A stretch of 64,000 bases of DNA from Aphanomyces cochlioides (Eukaryota > Oomycota > Saprolegniomycetes > Saprolegniales > Verrucalvaceae), in contig JAHQRK010000002.1 in assembly GCA_019828595.1 (NCBI GenBank), positions 124,001 through 188,000 of the forward strand. Reading direction: 5' to 3'. Positions 44,683-55,440 of the stretch are shown here, in pieces. The first letter of the stretch is position 1; each line of letters opens with the position of its first letter. Both the position numbers and the translations under genes were made by a program. The notes under the pieces were generated by a model. It ran no database searches, was not told where the DNA came from, and saw only the letters and a program-made list of their open reading frames with translations.

Positions 44683-45839
44683 TACGATGGATGGGGATAG
44701 GCCGCGAGACCAGATTCAGATGCCAGCTTGATCTCTTATGACTATTGCTCGACCTTGAGATGTTGAACTGGCGACTGCGTTGTAGTTGCGACAATGAATC
44801 CTTTCGGTGAGATTGGACATAGCATCTAAAGTGCTCCAGAAATATGTCTAATATTCGCAGGATTACTCCTCAATACAAAAAAAACGCCAACTGCCCCTTT
44901 AAGCATCGATCGCACTACAACGCCTACCTTCAGGACATTGTGGCTCTTCTCTGTGATTCAACCATACTGAGATTTGAACAGCCAAAGGATCTCCAAAGTA
45001 TGCATAATCGAGGGGAATCCGTGCTTAATTGATTTTGACACTGGTAAACTAATTCTTTGAAGACTACATGGACAAAGCAAACAGTCAGACATTCAGACAT
45101 CGTGAGGCACCTGTATGGCCGTGCCGCCACTATCTTTGAGAAAGCCTGGTTTGTTTCTGCCACGTTGATCAGGACAAGGTTGAAGTCCGCTGGCGTATCA
45201 TGTTTTAGTATCATGACAATACATTTTGAATACGTCAGCGTGGGAATGTCCGATGCGATTGACAGTTGAGACGTTGCACAGCTTGCTCCACCGCAAATTC
45301 GTATTTATCCATGCCATGCACTCAGCCAAGTCGGGAGAAGAGATTTCATACGAGAAAATTTCTCCTCGTTCAAATGACAAATTCCTCAGTGACCACGAAA
45401 CAAACTTGTCCAACGTCAGCCTTCGCACTGCGACGAGATTTATGATTCAAGCTGTCACTGCATTCTCTGGCGCCAGGATTGCATCTGAGAGAATCGGAAT
45501 ATTCAATTCATTTGGTCCAACTGGTCGCTGTCCGTTGAATGGGATATTGCATATTTGTTTATGGTTGACAAGATCTTCCTCATTGCTCGCAAACGTTACG
45601 CTGGACATGACAAAGTGACATTTTCTCTCTCTGAAGTGGCATCAGCAGATGATTTCGCTTCGAACAAGAGATAGAGTTGTATCCTTGCGGAGAGAACACA
45701 CTGGAACAAGGTACCTGGTACTGAAATACTGGTAGTTAAGTATGACGAATGGCTTCCTTTCTGCACAGACACTCGAAAAGGAAAGTTCACGTTCCTCTTC
45801 TCACGACTGTCAAAAGGAAGATTTGTCATTCACACTAAT
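44683..45839. other. Stretch with unassigned minus-strand coding-like sequence
   Basis: No firm gene. On the minus strand an ATG near 45610 opens MSSVTFASNEEDL, then a TGA, then the same frame continues (VRRLTLDKFVSWSLRNLSFE ... HADVFKMYCHDTKT) to 45198. A further open frame lies at 44930-45214. It may be a decayed gene; family not recognised. Confidence 0.3.
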
Positions 45840-46210
45840 CTCCCTTTACTGACATGTTCACTGGCAAATAGCCGCAGATTTGTGCTGATTGAGATGACTT
45901 CTTTTAAATTCGCTTCAGGACCCACGCTAGTCGGCCTTTCCTGCATCGTTTATTAGCAAATGACCGCAGATGTGTGGTGGTAGAGATTGACAACTTAGCA
46001 GAGTCCTCACTTTGGTCGCAGTGTTTTCGAGTTTGTAATGATAAGAACTTTCACTTCCAACAGTGATTTCCATTCTTTGCGGGTAGTTGTGGCAATTGTC
46101 TCGTCAAGCAAGTCGTGCCATTTCATATTGATCAGCCTTATTGACTTTGATCACAGTGCCATTGTGCATCAAAGTGAAATACTTTGAATCCGAGAGAACT
46201 TTTCAAAAAC
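45840..46210 (-). pseudogene. TEJ10: C-terminal remnant
   Basis: On the minus strand SKYFTLMHNGTVIKV and ADQYEM match SKYCELVNDGTVVKL and GDYEM of the remnant at 52.3-52.7 kb. Two related copies of the final strand (NLRLFAS-like, near 45870 and 45955) follow. No open frame is left. Confidence 0.55.
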
Positions 46211-46586
46211 ACATAACTTCCAGTAGTAATACGAGCGAAAGGAGCAATTGTTTATCGATACACATGATCAATATTCCGACATATCTCCATATTTGTATAA
46301 ATTAATTTTGGCCTATCATAATATTGCTCTCTAGGCTTTGGCGAATAGAAATGCTTTCGACCCAATAGACCAATTATTTTCACCAATACAATATTTGTAG
46401 GTATAGGGTTACAATGTAACTACGATTCCGATCTGTTCCGATGAATCGCGTCGGAATGGATAAAAAATTGTTTGGATGCATATACAAAGTTCAAAGAAAG
46501 AGCAAACTTACACAGAAGTTGTGCTCATTCCGACAAGTAGGATAAGCCCTAAGCATAGGCTAACCTAATTAGCACGACGTGGACCG

Positions 46587-48645
46587 ATGATTGGGTTTGT
46601 CCCAACCACACAATTCGCAAAAGGCATGAGCCTCCGTGAGTTGATTCCAGCTAAGACGGCGAGTGCGAGGGCTAATGCACTAAATGCGTTCAAGAAATGG
46701 GTCGCCACAGAGGATGTATCGTTTGATTATCTTCTGCAAAGCATTTCGCAAGACAGTACGGCTTCTGTTTTCGAAGCCGTCATGGATAAATTCGGGGTCT
46801 ACTTGGCCTTTGACGAAGGGACTCGCAGGCGAAAGCTAGCCCGAGCTTCAGTAATGCAATATTATCGACAAACAAAAAACTGGCTGCTGGAAAAGAATCC
46901 TACATTGCGTGCTGCAGTGGAAACTTGCCTGCAAAAGATGGCGCGAACACTAGAGAAGCACTGTTTGAAACGTGAAAACAGAGGAATCGTGAAGAAAACC
47001 GAGGCATGCACCAAAGCGGATTTAATTCTGCTTTTGAAGTATATTTATGGGCATGCAAAATACCCAAATGATTATCAAGATGCTGCTATGCTGGCTCTGC
47101 TATGGCACTGCTTTGGACGCGCATCGGATTTAATATTTCTCCAGAGACAACAGCTTGGATGATGCGCAGATGGCGTTCTGACCGTCGCTTTTGTTCGGAT
47201 TAAAACATCCGAGGAACAATGTCTCGCTATCTACCCTAGCAATGACATTTTGGCTTGTTCGTACCTTGCTGTCGCTTTGGCTTTGATGACGCAGACAATA
47301 CCAACAACTGCGCTTCTCAGTAATCTGCCCCAAACGACTACAAAGGAGAGCGTTTTTGCAGGTCCTCGGCGCCTTTAAAGGCTTTATTGGACCCTTATGT
47401 TGCTCTGCAGTCTTGAGGCGATGATCCACGGCCAATGTGCGAGAAAGGCGAGCCAGGAATACATGCCTACGTGAATCGCGTTTTGAAGCGAATTGCCTTT
47501 CACGCAGGAGTTACTCATGAATTGACATCGCACAGCTTTCGACGTGGTGGTGCTCAGCACGCGAACAGCGCGAGCGGCTTGAGTGCGCAATGGATTTTTG
47601 ATCGTGGCGCCTGGAACTTGACAGCAACAAACCAGGCTTTTGCTTATATTTTCAACACATCCACTGAAGATCAAAAGGTTGCTAAGGTTCTGAGCAACTG
47701 GTCTGCCGACGGCATTGTTACAATCCCTAATCTCGACGACATCGACGACGACACTCGTACTATTCTTGCGCGGCTCCAGCGAGCCGTGTTCCATTCATGC
47801 ACGGCTGTGTCTAACCCACGTTTGAGGGTCAAAACCGATGTGCTGGACGTCATGATGGCTTCTTTGCTCTGCAACTATCCTACACTCAAGAGTCTTGAGG
47901 CATGCAATTTCGCTGTGTCAAAGCTGGATCAGTGTGCCAACAGCATTGGGCAAGCTTCAGACGACTTGCTACGGTGGAGTGCAAAGCTCCACCAACCATA
48001 TCAATCTTAGTTGGAGGTCAGCGGTGCCTCGAACACTCCAAATCTTTCTATGAACACCATCCGCAAGCAGGAGGATTCATCCTGGAGCTGATTGCGCTGA
48101 ATAAGGCGATGACTGAGCGGATGACCTTGCTTGAATCCCACGTAGGATTCAACAGGCCACAGCTAACTGCAAACGTCACATCCACCCAAGATTTTGCAGA
48201 AGGCGAGATCACACCAGCACCAAAACGAAGAAAGTCCAGCCCAACATCCCTCGCTGAAGTATTGGTTTGCTTGGTTTGCCCGCAGCACGCCAACTTGGAG
48301 CCACTGTGTCGACAAAAAAAGAAGTCGGAGGAGAGGCAGTTCGTCGGTTTCATGAAAGTCTTCTGAGCGGAAGACTTCACATTGAATGGTGAGTCGCCAA
48401 CCTTCCACGATGATGTACTTCGTTGTGACGCCATTGCCGAACAGCGCTTGTTGAACTTCACCATGTCGACAGCTCCCAAAGTAAAATCTTGTGGATCCGT
48501 GCTGCGCATATTGCGTGAAATGCATCGCGCAGGCTTGCTTGATGATCGAATCCGCCACTTCAATGATTTAGTTTTGAAAGGAAGGGTTGCTGACCCTACA
48601 CCAATACAGCATCTAGCAAACTACTTAGTCAGCGGCAATTTGTAA
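46587..48645 (+). pseudogene. Crypton-type tyrosine recombinase, decayed
   Basis: From ATG 46587 an open frame of 191 codons holds the N-terminal helical domain and the first catalytic Arg (CFGRASDL). TGA at 47160-47162 interrupts, then the same frame continues with the catalytic Lys region (VRIKTSEEQC). Frame changes near 47350-47430 precede an open part (47435-48010) with the HxxR box (HSFRRGG) and the later Tyr region (FAYIF). A leucine-rich tail in other frames (FILELIALNKAMTERM) follows. The order R, K, HxxR, Y marks a tyrosine recombinase of the Crypton type. No terminal repeats are expected and none is seen. Confidence 0.75.
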
Positions 48646-48650
48646 ATATA

Positions 48651-48717
48651 ACGACGACTGGATTTGAACCAGCGCCTCCAGTGTTGCCACTGGCGCTCTC
48701 CATGAGCTACGTCGTGA
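48651..48717 (-). other. tRNA-like sequence (degenerate tRNA or SINE head)
   Basis: On the minus strand CACGACGTAGCTC ... GAGCGCC ... GGTTCAAATCC ... GTCGTCGTT. The T arm with TTCAAAT loop and B-box are good, the acceptor stem pairs at six of seven positions, and the D stem GCTC/GAGC is present. The D loop is too short and the anticodon arm pairs as a 6-bp stem with a 4-nt loop. The anticodon cannot be assigned, so this is probably not a working tRNA. Confidence 0.5.
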
Positions 48718-48748
48718 AAAAGATTGACCATAAAGCCGACAAAAGCGG

Positions 48749-48914
48749 ACCAGGCAGGACGGACGAGGCAGAACGGACGAGGCAAGAGGGACCAGGCAAG
48801 AGGGACCAGGCAAGAGGGACCAGGCAGGACGGACCAGGCAGGACGGACGAGACAGGACGGACGAGGCAGGACGAACGAGGCAGGATGGACCAGGTAGGAT
48901 TGGCGAGGCAAAAC
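48749..48914. repeat. 14-bp minisatellite, about 11-12 units
   Basis: Units such as ACCAGGCAGGACGG and ACGAGGCAAGAGGG follow without gaps, with a 15-bp last unit near 48889. Because 14 is not a multiple of 3, all three minus frames stay open and encode Leu/Pro/Trp/Ser-rich repeats, which are not real genes. The following stretch 48915-49594 has no supported gene. Confidence 0.88.
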
Positions 48915-49594
48915 AGTCGAAACAATAGGAGCACCGGCCGACGATGAGCATCCAGTTGAACGCCTTGTAACCACTCGTGAAAAGTTAAAAAGGTAGTCCG
49001 GACATACCTTTAAAACAAATATTATTAAGTCTGAGAGGTCTATCCTGGAATGGCAAGCTCACTTTTCAATTTACCGTCTGGTACCAAAGTGACCTCCGGG
49101 GTCAAAAACCAATGCAAAATGTTTTTCTCGTTTTTCTCTGCCCACAGGCCTCTAGAGCGAAAACTGGGTGTATGGTTGAAATGGGTGCTGCAGCAATTGC
49201 GTTGCAGAGGCAACCAATGGTTCAACGAGCAAACCCCACCCCCTTTTGGATGCTGCAATTTTCGGACAAGTGTCGAAATTAGCCAATCAAATTGCAGTCG
49301 GTATTTCGGTTGGAATGGAATCTGGGTCGGAATATTTATGCTATCGTCTGAAGCTGCAACGACGTCGCACATATTCCTGCAGAGCAAATCGATGCATAAA
49401 CTAGAAAGAAAATTGTCTCCATCGAGTTTTTCTTCTAAAGTCGAATCATGGAAACCCCTGCACCCCCAAATCCCGCAAATGTAATCGAGGAATTGTCGGT
49501 GGCATGACAGAGTGAGAGCTATGACTTCAAGTAGAACGCTTCAGACTCCATACAATATTGAATTATAACGTGATGTGATCTCCAACGTGAGACT

Positions 49595-50203
49595 CTAACT
49601 ACCACCACTGTGTCGGCGGCGTCTGTCATCTCGAGCAGCTCGTTCGAGAATCATGCAGAGCAATGCTAGGAAGGCAGCATCGACTCCAGGAGCTAGCTCG
49701 ACAAGCAAAGCATTTTGAAAGAAACCGTCGCGCTTCCAAGTCTTGGCGACTGGTACGCCATTGCACCGAATGATAGCTTTGCGCTGGGTCCAACTACCTT
49801 CAAGTTGAAACACATACCATTGTTTCGTCGACGAGTCAAAGACTTGGCATTCCAATTCGTTGTGCCACGGCGACACGGAGCATGAGATCGTGCAGATTTT
49901 GTTCATCTCTGGCGTAAATACATCGCGGCGTTGCTTCCAGGTGAACATTTGTTCTTTCAAAATTGCCACTGCATTCTTGTTGTGGTCGTCAAACTTGCGC
50001 GTGAGTAGACCGCCACTCGTTATAAAGTAAAGCGTCTGGTTGAATGCATCGACAATAGACCAGCTCAGGATATGTGGCTTGAATTCCAAGTTGAGCGGCT
50101 TCATCGTGACAAACTTTGGATCGAAGATTGTAATCATGTCACTGAGAGGCTTGATGACCGTCCTGTCGTGCACTTCAGTCGAGATGGTCGAGCCCATGAC
50201 CAT
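49595..50203 (-). CDS. LURP-one-related (tubby-fold) protein, copy LOR3, intact
   Basis: An uninterrupted 202-codon ORF from ATG 50203. Order: MITIFDPKF, LEFKPHILSWSIVDAFNQTLYF, LLTRKFDDHNKN, RRDVFTPEMNKICTISC, ELECQVFDSSTKQWYVFQLEGSW, AIIRCNGVPVAKTW, then the diagnostic VELAPGVDAAFLALLCMILERAARDD (residues of about 160-190; written here in two parts in the family sense, PGVDAAF and LLCMILERA). This is the LURP-one-related domain over the whole length, close to the usual family size. It serves as the reference for the broken copies. The protein is likely cytosolic; no signal peptide is seen. Confidence 0.8.
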   Translation of the reverse strand: MVMGSTISTEVHDRTVIKPLSDMITIFDPKFVTMKPLNLEFKPHILSWSIVDAFNQTLYFITSGGLLTRKFDDHNKNAVAILKEQMFTWKQRRDVFTPEMNKICTISCSVSPWHNELECQVFDSSTKQWYVFQLEGSWTQRKAIIRCNGVPVAKTWKRDGFFQNALLVELAPGVDAAFLALLCMILERAARDDRRRRHSGGS

Positions 50204-50699
50204 GTGAAATTGGAAATGAGCTGCTTCTTTGGATTGTCGTCAGCCACGAGTGGTCAGCAAGGGACCAACAATGGAAGGAACGAGTGTTTGCGCATCTTGG
50301 GAGCCGCGGGATCTTGCATGACGATGCGCATCCTGATAACCCTTCGCTTTCCACGGACGACTTGTTGATTCTAGCGTTATCCTTAGCATTGGAAGGCCAA
50401 ATTCGATGCGATGACATGAAGTTGTCGCTCATGATGACTGACAAGCCATACGTCTTGGCTTCATTATATCATTAAGAATTTTGTGAATATTCCCCAAGAA
50501 TTCCTGGTTGTTCTTGATTTTTCCATCAAATGGGTTCCATCATAATCTCCAATTGGCGCAGTTTCTGGCATGGAATCCATGTATGCAGACAATTGATAAA
50601 CCATACGTCGACGCCCTCCATGAAGTCCAACGAACTGCGGACGGTGTCAGACATCCTCCTAGAAAATTGAGCTTGTACTAGTTGTCATGAATCGATGGG

Positions 50700-50830
50700 C
50701 ATCTTGGTGTTGATGAAGTCACAGTCCGCCGTCGCTACGTCCTGACGCGCTGTGGGCTTGAATGACGTCGTGGAATTATTTAAAACCGGCATCTTTGCTG
50801 CTTTCGTGCAGTTATATATTTTCAAAGTCC
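50700..50830 (-). pseudogene. Fragment copied from the coiled-coil gene
   Basis: 50700-50830 resembles 38708-38838 (for example CGCGCTGTGGG followed by TTGAAT(A/G)A(C/T)GTCGTGGA), an internal part of the 36.6-39.8 kb gene. It lies directly before TEJ11, as the parent gene lies directly before TEJ9. 50204-50440 resembles the 5' flank of LOR4 (55152-55270). Confidence 0.65.
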
Positions 50831-50907
50831 ACCTCCCTGTCCCATGTTTGATTCCAATTTTGAATCAATTCACTTTCCAACGGTTCATTCTGCGGCGAGG
50901 GACTAAG

Positions 50908-52016
50908 ATGTCCAGTTCCCGAGACGACTTGTCAAGCTTCGTGGAGCTGAACAATGTTGTTTTTCCATCCACTGACGACAAATATCGCGTCCAAGTCACG
51001 ACGACCACTGGAGATCTGCCATTGACAATCTGGCTCGAGTCCAAATCAACAAAATCGCAATGGTCAGTCATTCCAGCCGGATGCTATCCTCACTGAGGAA
51101 CTCTTCCACGTAGGCAATGCCACGTATCTGCTGTGAATGATCAGCTCTCCAACAGTGTCCTGCCATCTAGAATGGTCGTTGCAGCTCTTCTGGTAAGTTG
51201 ACTGCGTTAACTCTTCATTACGAATTGTAGCGAGGACTGGTGGCACTAGAAAATCAAGTCCGTGAGAAGTCTTGTGGCGTCGACGTGAACATCACCACCA
51301 ATCGCTTGCAGTTGTCCCTGGTGATTCAATTACTCGACCAATTTCCAGCTTTGTACAAGTTTGACTTGATTCCTGTGGTTCTGGACGATGCTGGAGTATT
51401 GGCAGCCAAGCTTCGTGATATCCAAGAAGAAATGGCCAACTTGCAGCGTTTGTCAATTCCTCGCGGATGGGAAGTTGTCATCGGCTTTTTGATGCTTCCG
51501 CTGTCAGTTTTTGTCTACTCCTGTGGTTGCAAACTTTCATTAGCTATCTCGACCCAAGCTAGACAAGCTGCAAATGTTTTAGCTCAACGCTTTGCCTTCG
51601 AAAGTTACGTTTTATGTAGCGTCGTTATTGCTGCTCTTCTCTTTTGGATCGGAGAACGAAGCAAATATCCAAAGGGAAACTCATACTGTGTGGTCGCAAA
51701 TGGTGCCACAATTGAAGATCTTGTGGTTTGGCACCGCAGAGAGCCGATGGACCCAGCGTGGGTAGCATCGACAACTCAGTATATCCACATTGTCAAGCCG
51801 GGGAAATATACGGCAGTCCTTCGAGGCAAATCTAACGAGCCTTACCATATTACAACACAGTTGATTGTCGACAGTGCAGTGATTGCGACCGCAAATGGCT
51901 GCGACGACGCTGTTGAGCTCTTCCATGGATTTCGTGTTGAAACAACGGCTACGTTGAGCGTGGCGATTCAAGGCGGGTCGATAAAAGAATTGACTCTGGA
52001 ATTGAGTCGACCGTAG
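50908..52016 (+). CDS. TEJ11: intact membrane-type three-exon family protein
   Basis: Exons 50908-51062, 51114-51192 and 51231-52016 (introns 51 and 38 bp, GT-AG) give 339 residues. The N-module is NNVVFPSTDDKYRVQV ... IWLESKSTKSQW. The linker exon encodes QCHVSAVNDQL ... VVAALL. Exon 3 has CGVDVNITTNRLQLSLVI, a short coiled coil (AAKLRDIQEEMANLQ), two hydrophobic segments (VVIGFLMLPLSVFVYSCG and VLCSVVIAALLFWIG) and the C-terminal jelly-roll-like module (YIHIVKPGKYTAVL, LIVDSAVIATA, ATLSVAIQ, LTLELSRP). It is likely membrane-anchored, with the C-module on one side; topology not determined. Confidence 0.8.
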
Positions 52017-52344
52017 GTTGTATGCGTTCTCACCATGGAGAACCCTAAAATTCCAGTAGGCTCAATTGCGAAAACGGACATGATGTATCTTCATTGTTAA
52101 ACGAGAAAAAATATCCTGCTTCATGTATTTATCGATGGTGATAGCACTGACACTGTGGAGCTTAGCGAGAGGACACAATGCAGTGCTGACTTGTCATTAG
52201 CGCGGCATGATTGTGGACAACAAATTGATGACGAGATCGATTTTGCCTTATATATTCTGCTGTAAAGAGAACTATCTTCTACGGCAGCTATATGACGACT
52301 CTCCCTGTCACTATTGAAAAAAGGACCCAGATTACACATTGCAA

Positions 52345-52740
52345 TTAGTCTGCCAGTCCAAAACAGGAAAGAAAACTATATCTCTTCTTCTTGGCTGTGC
52401 CTTCAGCGGTAATTTGGTCAATCGTCTTGCTTTCATCCCCGTTTTTTATAATTAGCTTCAGAATCCACACCAATGTTCCGAGACTGCAATGAGCTTTGGC
52501 AAACAACCGAAGACTGGAGTTGCTCAAGACTGCCAACTTCGTTGAGCCCTCACTTTGCCAATCATAGTGGGGGAGATTGTATTGATAGCAACTCTTGCTC
52601 CGACAAAAACTTCCAATCTTTGCGTGTAGGCTAGAGAGTTTGATTGGCGAACGAGAGTCATTTCGTAATCACCAGCTCTGGCCAGCTTGACCACGGTGCC
52701 ATCGTTCACCAACTCACAATATTTTGAGCCCGTGAGGACG
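52345..52740 (-). pseudogene. TEJ12: C-terminal remnant on the minus strand
   Basis: On the minus strand GSKYCELVNDGTVVKLARAG and DYEMTL, LEVFVGARVAINTI, then after a frame change VLSNSSLRLFAKAH and LVWILK. These are the strands of the TEJ C-module. The region upstream on the minus strand (to about 52860) keeps traces (DDEPVLVSL) but no open frame. Confidence 0.65.
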
Positions 52741-53218
52741 GTCTATTCAACATACTTTCCAGTTCCAGCCGACTTTGAAGTAAGGGAAACAAGCACTGGT
52801 TCGTCGTCTGAAGCTGAAGCGTTGGCACACATGTTTGTCGATCCCAGAGCAAATTGAAAACTTACTGGCTAGTCTCCCAACGTCAAACTTCTTTTTCTAA
52901 TCTCGCTGTACAATGTACCTTCTCTTTCAACTTCACTGCTTGTTCTGCCGGCCCTCCAGTTGAGGTTGTATCTGCTGGGAAGATCTGATTGCCGACAAAC
53001 CGACCAGAGTTAATGTTACATAGCCACTAGCTCTGGTGATATCAACTGTGCCATTATCGTGCCTTTGGCGTCATCGTCGAAATATTCCAGCAGAGGCAGC
53101 AATTAAGCTTACAGTCTGGGCTCTTAACAGAGTTTAATGTGTTGTTCTGTCGGTTGACTCGATGCACTTGTCGCTCGAAATTGAGAGCAGTCTTCAGTTT
53201 TCAATTCAACGGGAAGAC

Positions 53219-54080
53219 ATGGCATCCATCGACGGATTTGATCAACGTGGACACAACTACCCAAGTGTGCGATTTGCGTCATTTCCACAAGACTCTTTTG
53301 ATGTTTCTCTTGCCTATACCCCAGACGGTGTACCTCTGACGATTATAATGGCGTCCAGATCGTCTAAAACGATATGGTACGATTTGCGCTGATGACGTCG
53401 ACGATAAACTTTGTAGGACTTTTCAAACCAACTCGCTCAGTGGTAGCAGAGTCACCTTCAATTCGAAAGAACTATCGCCAAGCAAAGTCGTGAATGCACT
53501 CGTGACTTGGATGCAAGAGGGCGAGAAATTGCCTCGACTCAATGTCAAGATGGATTTGAAGCCTGCATCATACAGTATCTTGCGGCTTCTCCTGGAAATT
53601 GACGACGCAGAGACCAACGAGAAGGCAATCTACGCGTTTGAAATGGTTCCTCGAGCTATTTCTGTTGGTGTGAAGGCTACCATAACACCCAGCCCTGAGG
53701 AGAAAACACGCTCAAAACCGTTTAGATTGACTTTGGTTAGTCACTGTCCAATGCTAAAGCAGTTTGCAAAGTGGAAAGTGGACTCGTCGCTTGGTGGCCA
53801 TCTTTTTGAGTTGTCTGAAGATGGCACTTCGATCAAAGCGCTCAAAGCTGGAAAATATCACGTTCAGTTTTCTGCACGGTGGAATCCAGTCAGTGAATGG
53901 GAGGCGCATTTCAACTTGTACGTCAACTCGGCAAAGAAAGCGACGTTCAAACGATGGGCGATTCAGATCGTCATGGAAGACGAAGTGCGATTGCCACTGG
54001 AGAAGAATGACGTTTTACGACTCCTTTGTTGTCGTGAAGTGAATCCTTCTCTGCTCAAAATGACCATTGAAGAAATATAA
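53219..54080 (+). CDS. TEJ13: intact family protein with second intron lost
   Basis: Exons 53219-53376 and 53417-54080 (one 40-bp GT-AG intron at the family Trp position) give 273 residues. The N-module is VRFASFPQDSFDVSLAY ... IIMASRSSKTIW. The linker (TFQTNSLSGSRV ... VVNALV) continues without break into TWMQEGEKLPRLNVKMDLK, so the second family intron is absent. The C-module is LFELSEDGTSIKALKAGKYH, LYVNSAKKATF, VRLPLEKNDVLRLLC, LLKMTIEEI. No membrane segment. Confidence 0.8.
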
Positions 54081-54583
54081 TGTTGAGTCGGTAAGGCCTT
54101 TTACAGATCAATTTCGGATCAGCTTACACATTAGGTCACACCTCAATATGAAATATCTCCACCAGCAGGAAAAGTTAAGACGCCGTGCTTTGTCATTTGC
54201 TAGCCGGCCTCATCAGGGTGGCGGCACGGCCTTAACTGTTACGGCCTGGCGCCTTATGAGAAAAATATAAAGAAAATCCTTTTTGATGCACGTTGGGTCA
54301 TGCACCACTTTGAGAGCATCTGTTAAAATTAGTAGACGCGATCGGTTTGACCGCACAGCGTTCGTGAGAGCTGCCATTGAGCCTAACTCAGGTGACATCG
54401 ATAGTGACATGGCGGTGACTTGTTGGCAAGGTTCTTGACAGAGTTTAATGCAGTCAGTATGATGAGTCCGAGGACGAGGATGAGCCTCACTGCGATTAAC
54501 TCCATACTCCGGAGTAGATTCGCAACATTCTTCAAATTATACAAGATTTCAGAGGGCAAACTTCCACTACAGTGTCGGCGACA

Positions 54584-55151
54584 TCACTCGTCTCGAGAGG
54601 CTAGTTCGAGAACCATGCAGAGCAGTGATAGAAAAGCGGCATCGACTCCAGGAGCGAGCTCGACAAGCAGAGCATAATCAAAGAAACCGTCGCGCTTCCA
54701 GGTCTCGGCATCTGGTACGCCACTGCACCGAATGATGACCTTGCGCTGCCCTTCGAGTTGGAACGCATACCATTGTTTCGTCGACGAGCCAAAGAGCTGG
54801 CATTCCAATTCGTTGTGCCGCGTAGTCACGGAGCATGAGATCGTGCATGTTTTTCTCATGTCTGGTGTAAATACATCGAAACGGCATTTCTAGGTGAATC
54901 CTGGTTGTTTCAAATTCGCCACTGCATTTTTGCTGTGGTCATCAAACTGATACGTGAGGGGACCAAGCGCTCGTCTTAAAGTAGAGCATCTGGCTGAATG
55001 CATCGACAATTGACCAATTCAGGATATACGGCTTGAATTCCAAGTTGAGCGGCTTCATCGTGAGAAACTTTGGATCGAAGATTGTAATCACGTCGCGGAG
55101 AGGCTTAATGTCCGTCTTGTCGTGCACTTCAGTCGAGATGGTCGAGCCCAT
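54584..55151 (-). pseudogene. LURP-one-related protein, copy LOR4, broken
   Basis: From ATG 55151 (MGSTISTEVHDKTDIKP) the frame holds ITIFDPKF and LEFKPYILNWSIVDAFSQMLYFKTS and stops at 54942. After a frame change the rest (TCTISCSVTTRHNELECQ, FQLEGQRKVIIRC, and the end with PGVDAAFLSLLCM) is open to 54584. The Trp-Thr pair before the QR of the LEG strand is deleted. It is close to LOR3, including the 5' flank. The stretch 54081-54583 has no gene. Confidence 0.78.
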
Positions 55152-55440
55152 AACTGAGTGAATTAGAAGTGAGAGAGACCACTGTGGCATGGATGTCGTG
55201 CGATTGTGCATGTTGGGATCTCTGACGGATGTTTCATGATGATGCGCATCCTGATGACCTTTCGCTTCCTACAGCCCTTTCGATGATTTTGCATAGCTTT
55301 ATGAGACAAAAACTTGACATAATTGCAAGGACATGCCGTTGATGGCTCCATCAAAACGATTCTGATGTTTGCTTGGAGTTCCAGAGAGAGTCGAGCTACA
55401 TGGCAAACTCCTATCACGTCGAGAAATAATACACATAATA

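Noticed and set aside
48651..48717. Working tRNA gene
   Set aside because: The D loop is too short and the anticodon arm does not give a 7-nt loop, so no anticodon can be assigned.
48749..48914. CRISPR-like array
   Set aside because: Units are contiguous 14-mers without spacers, in a eukaryotic context.
48621..48974. Overlapping minus ORFs with Leu-Pro-Trp repeats
   Set aside because: They arise from a 14-bp tandem repeat that stays open in all frames; not a gene.
49050..49484. 144-codon plus ORF
   Set aside because: Low-complexity Ser/Lys-rich end, overlapping minus ORF of similar length, no recognisable motif.
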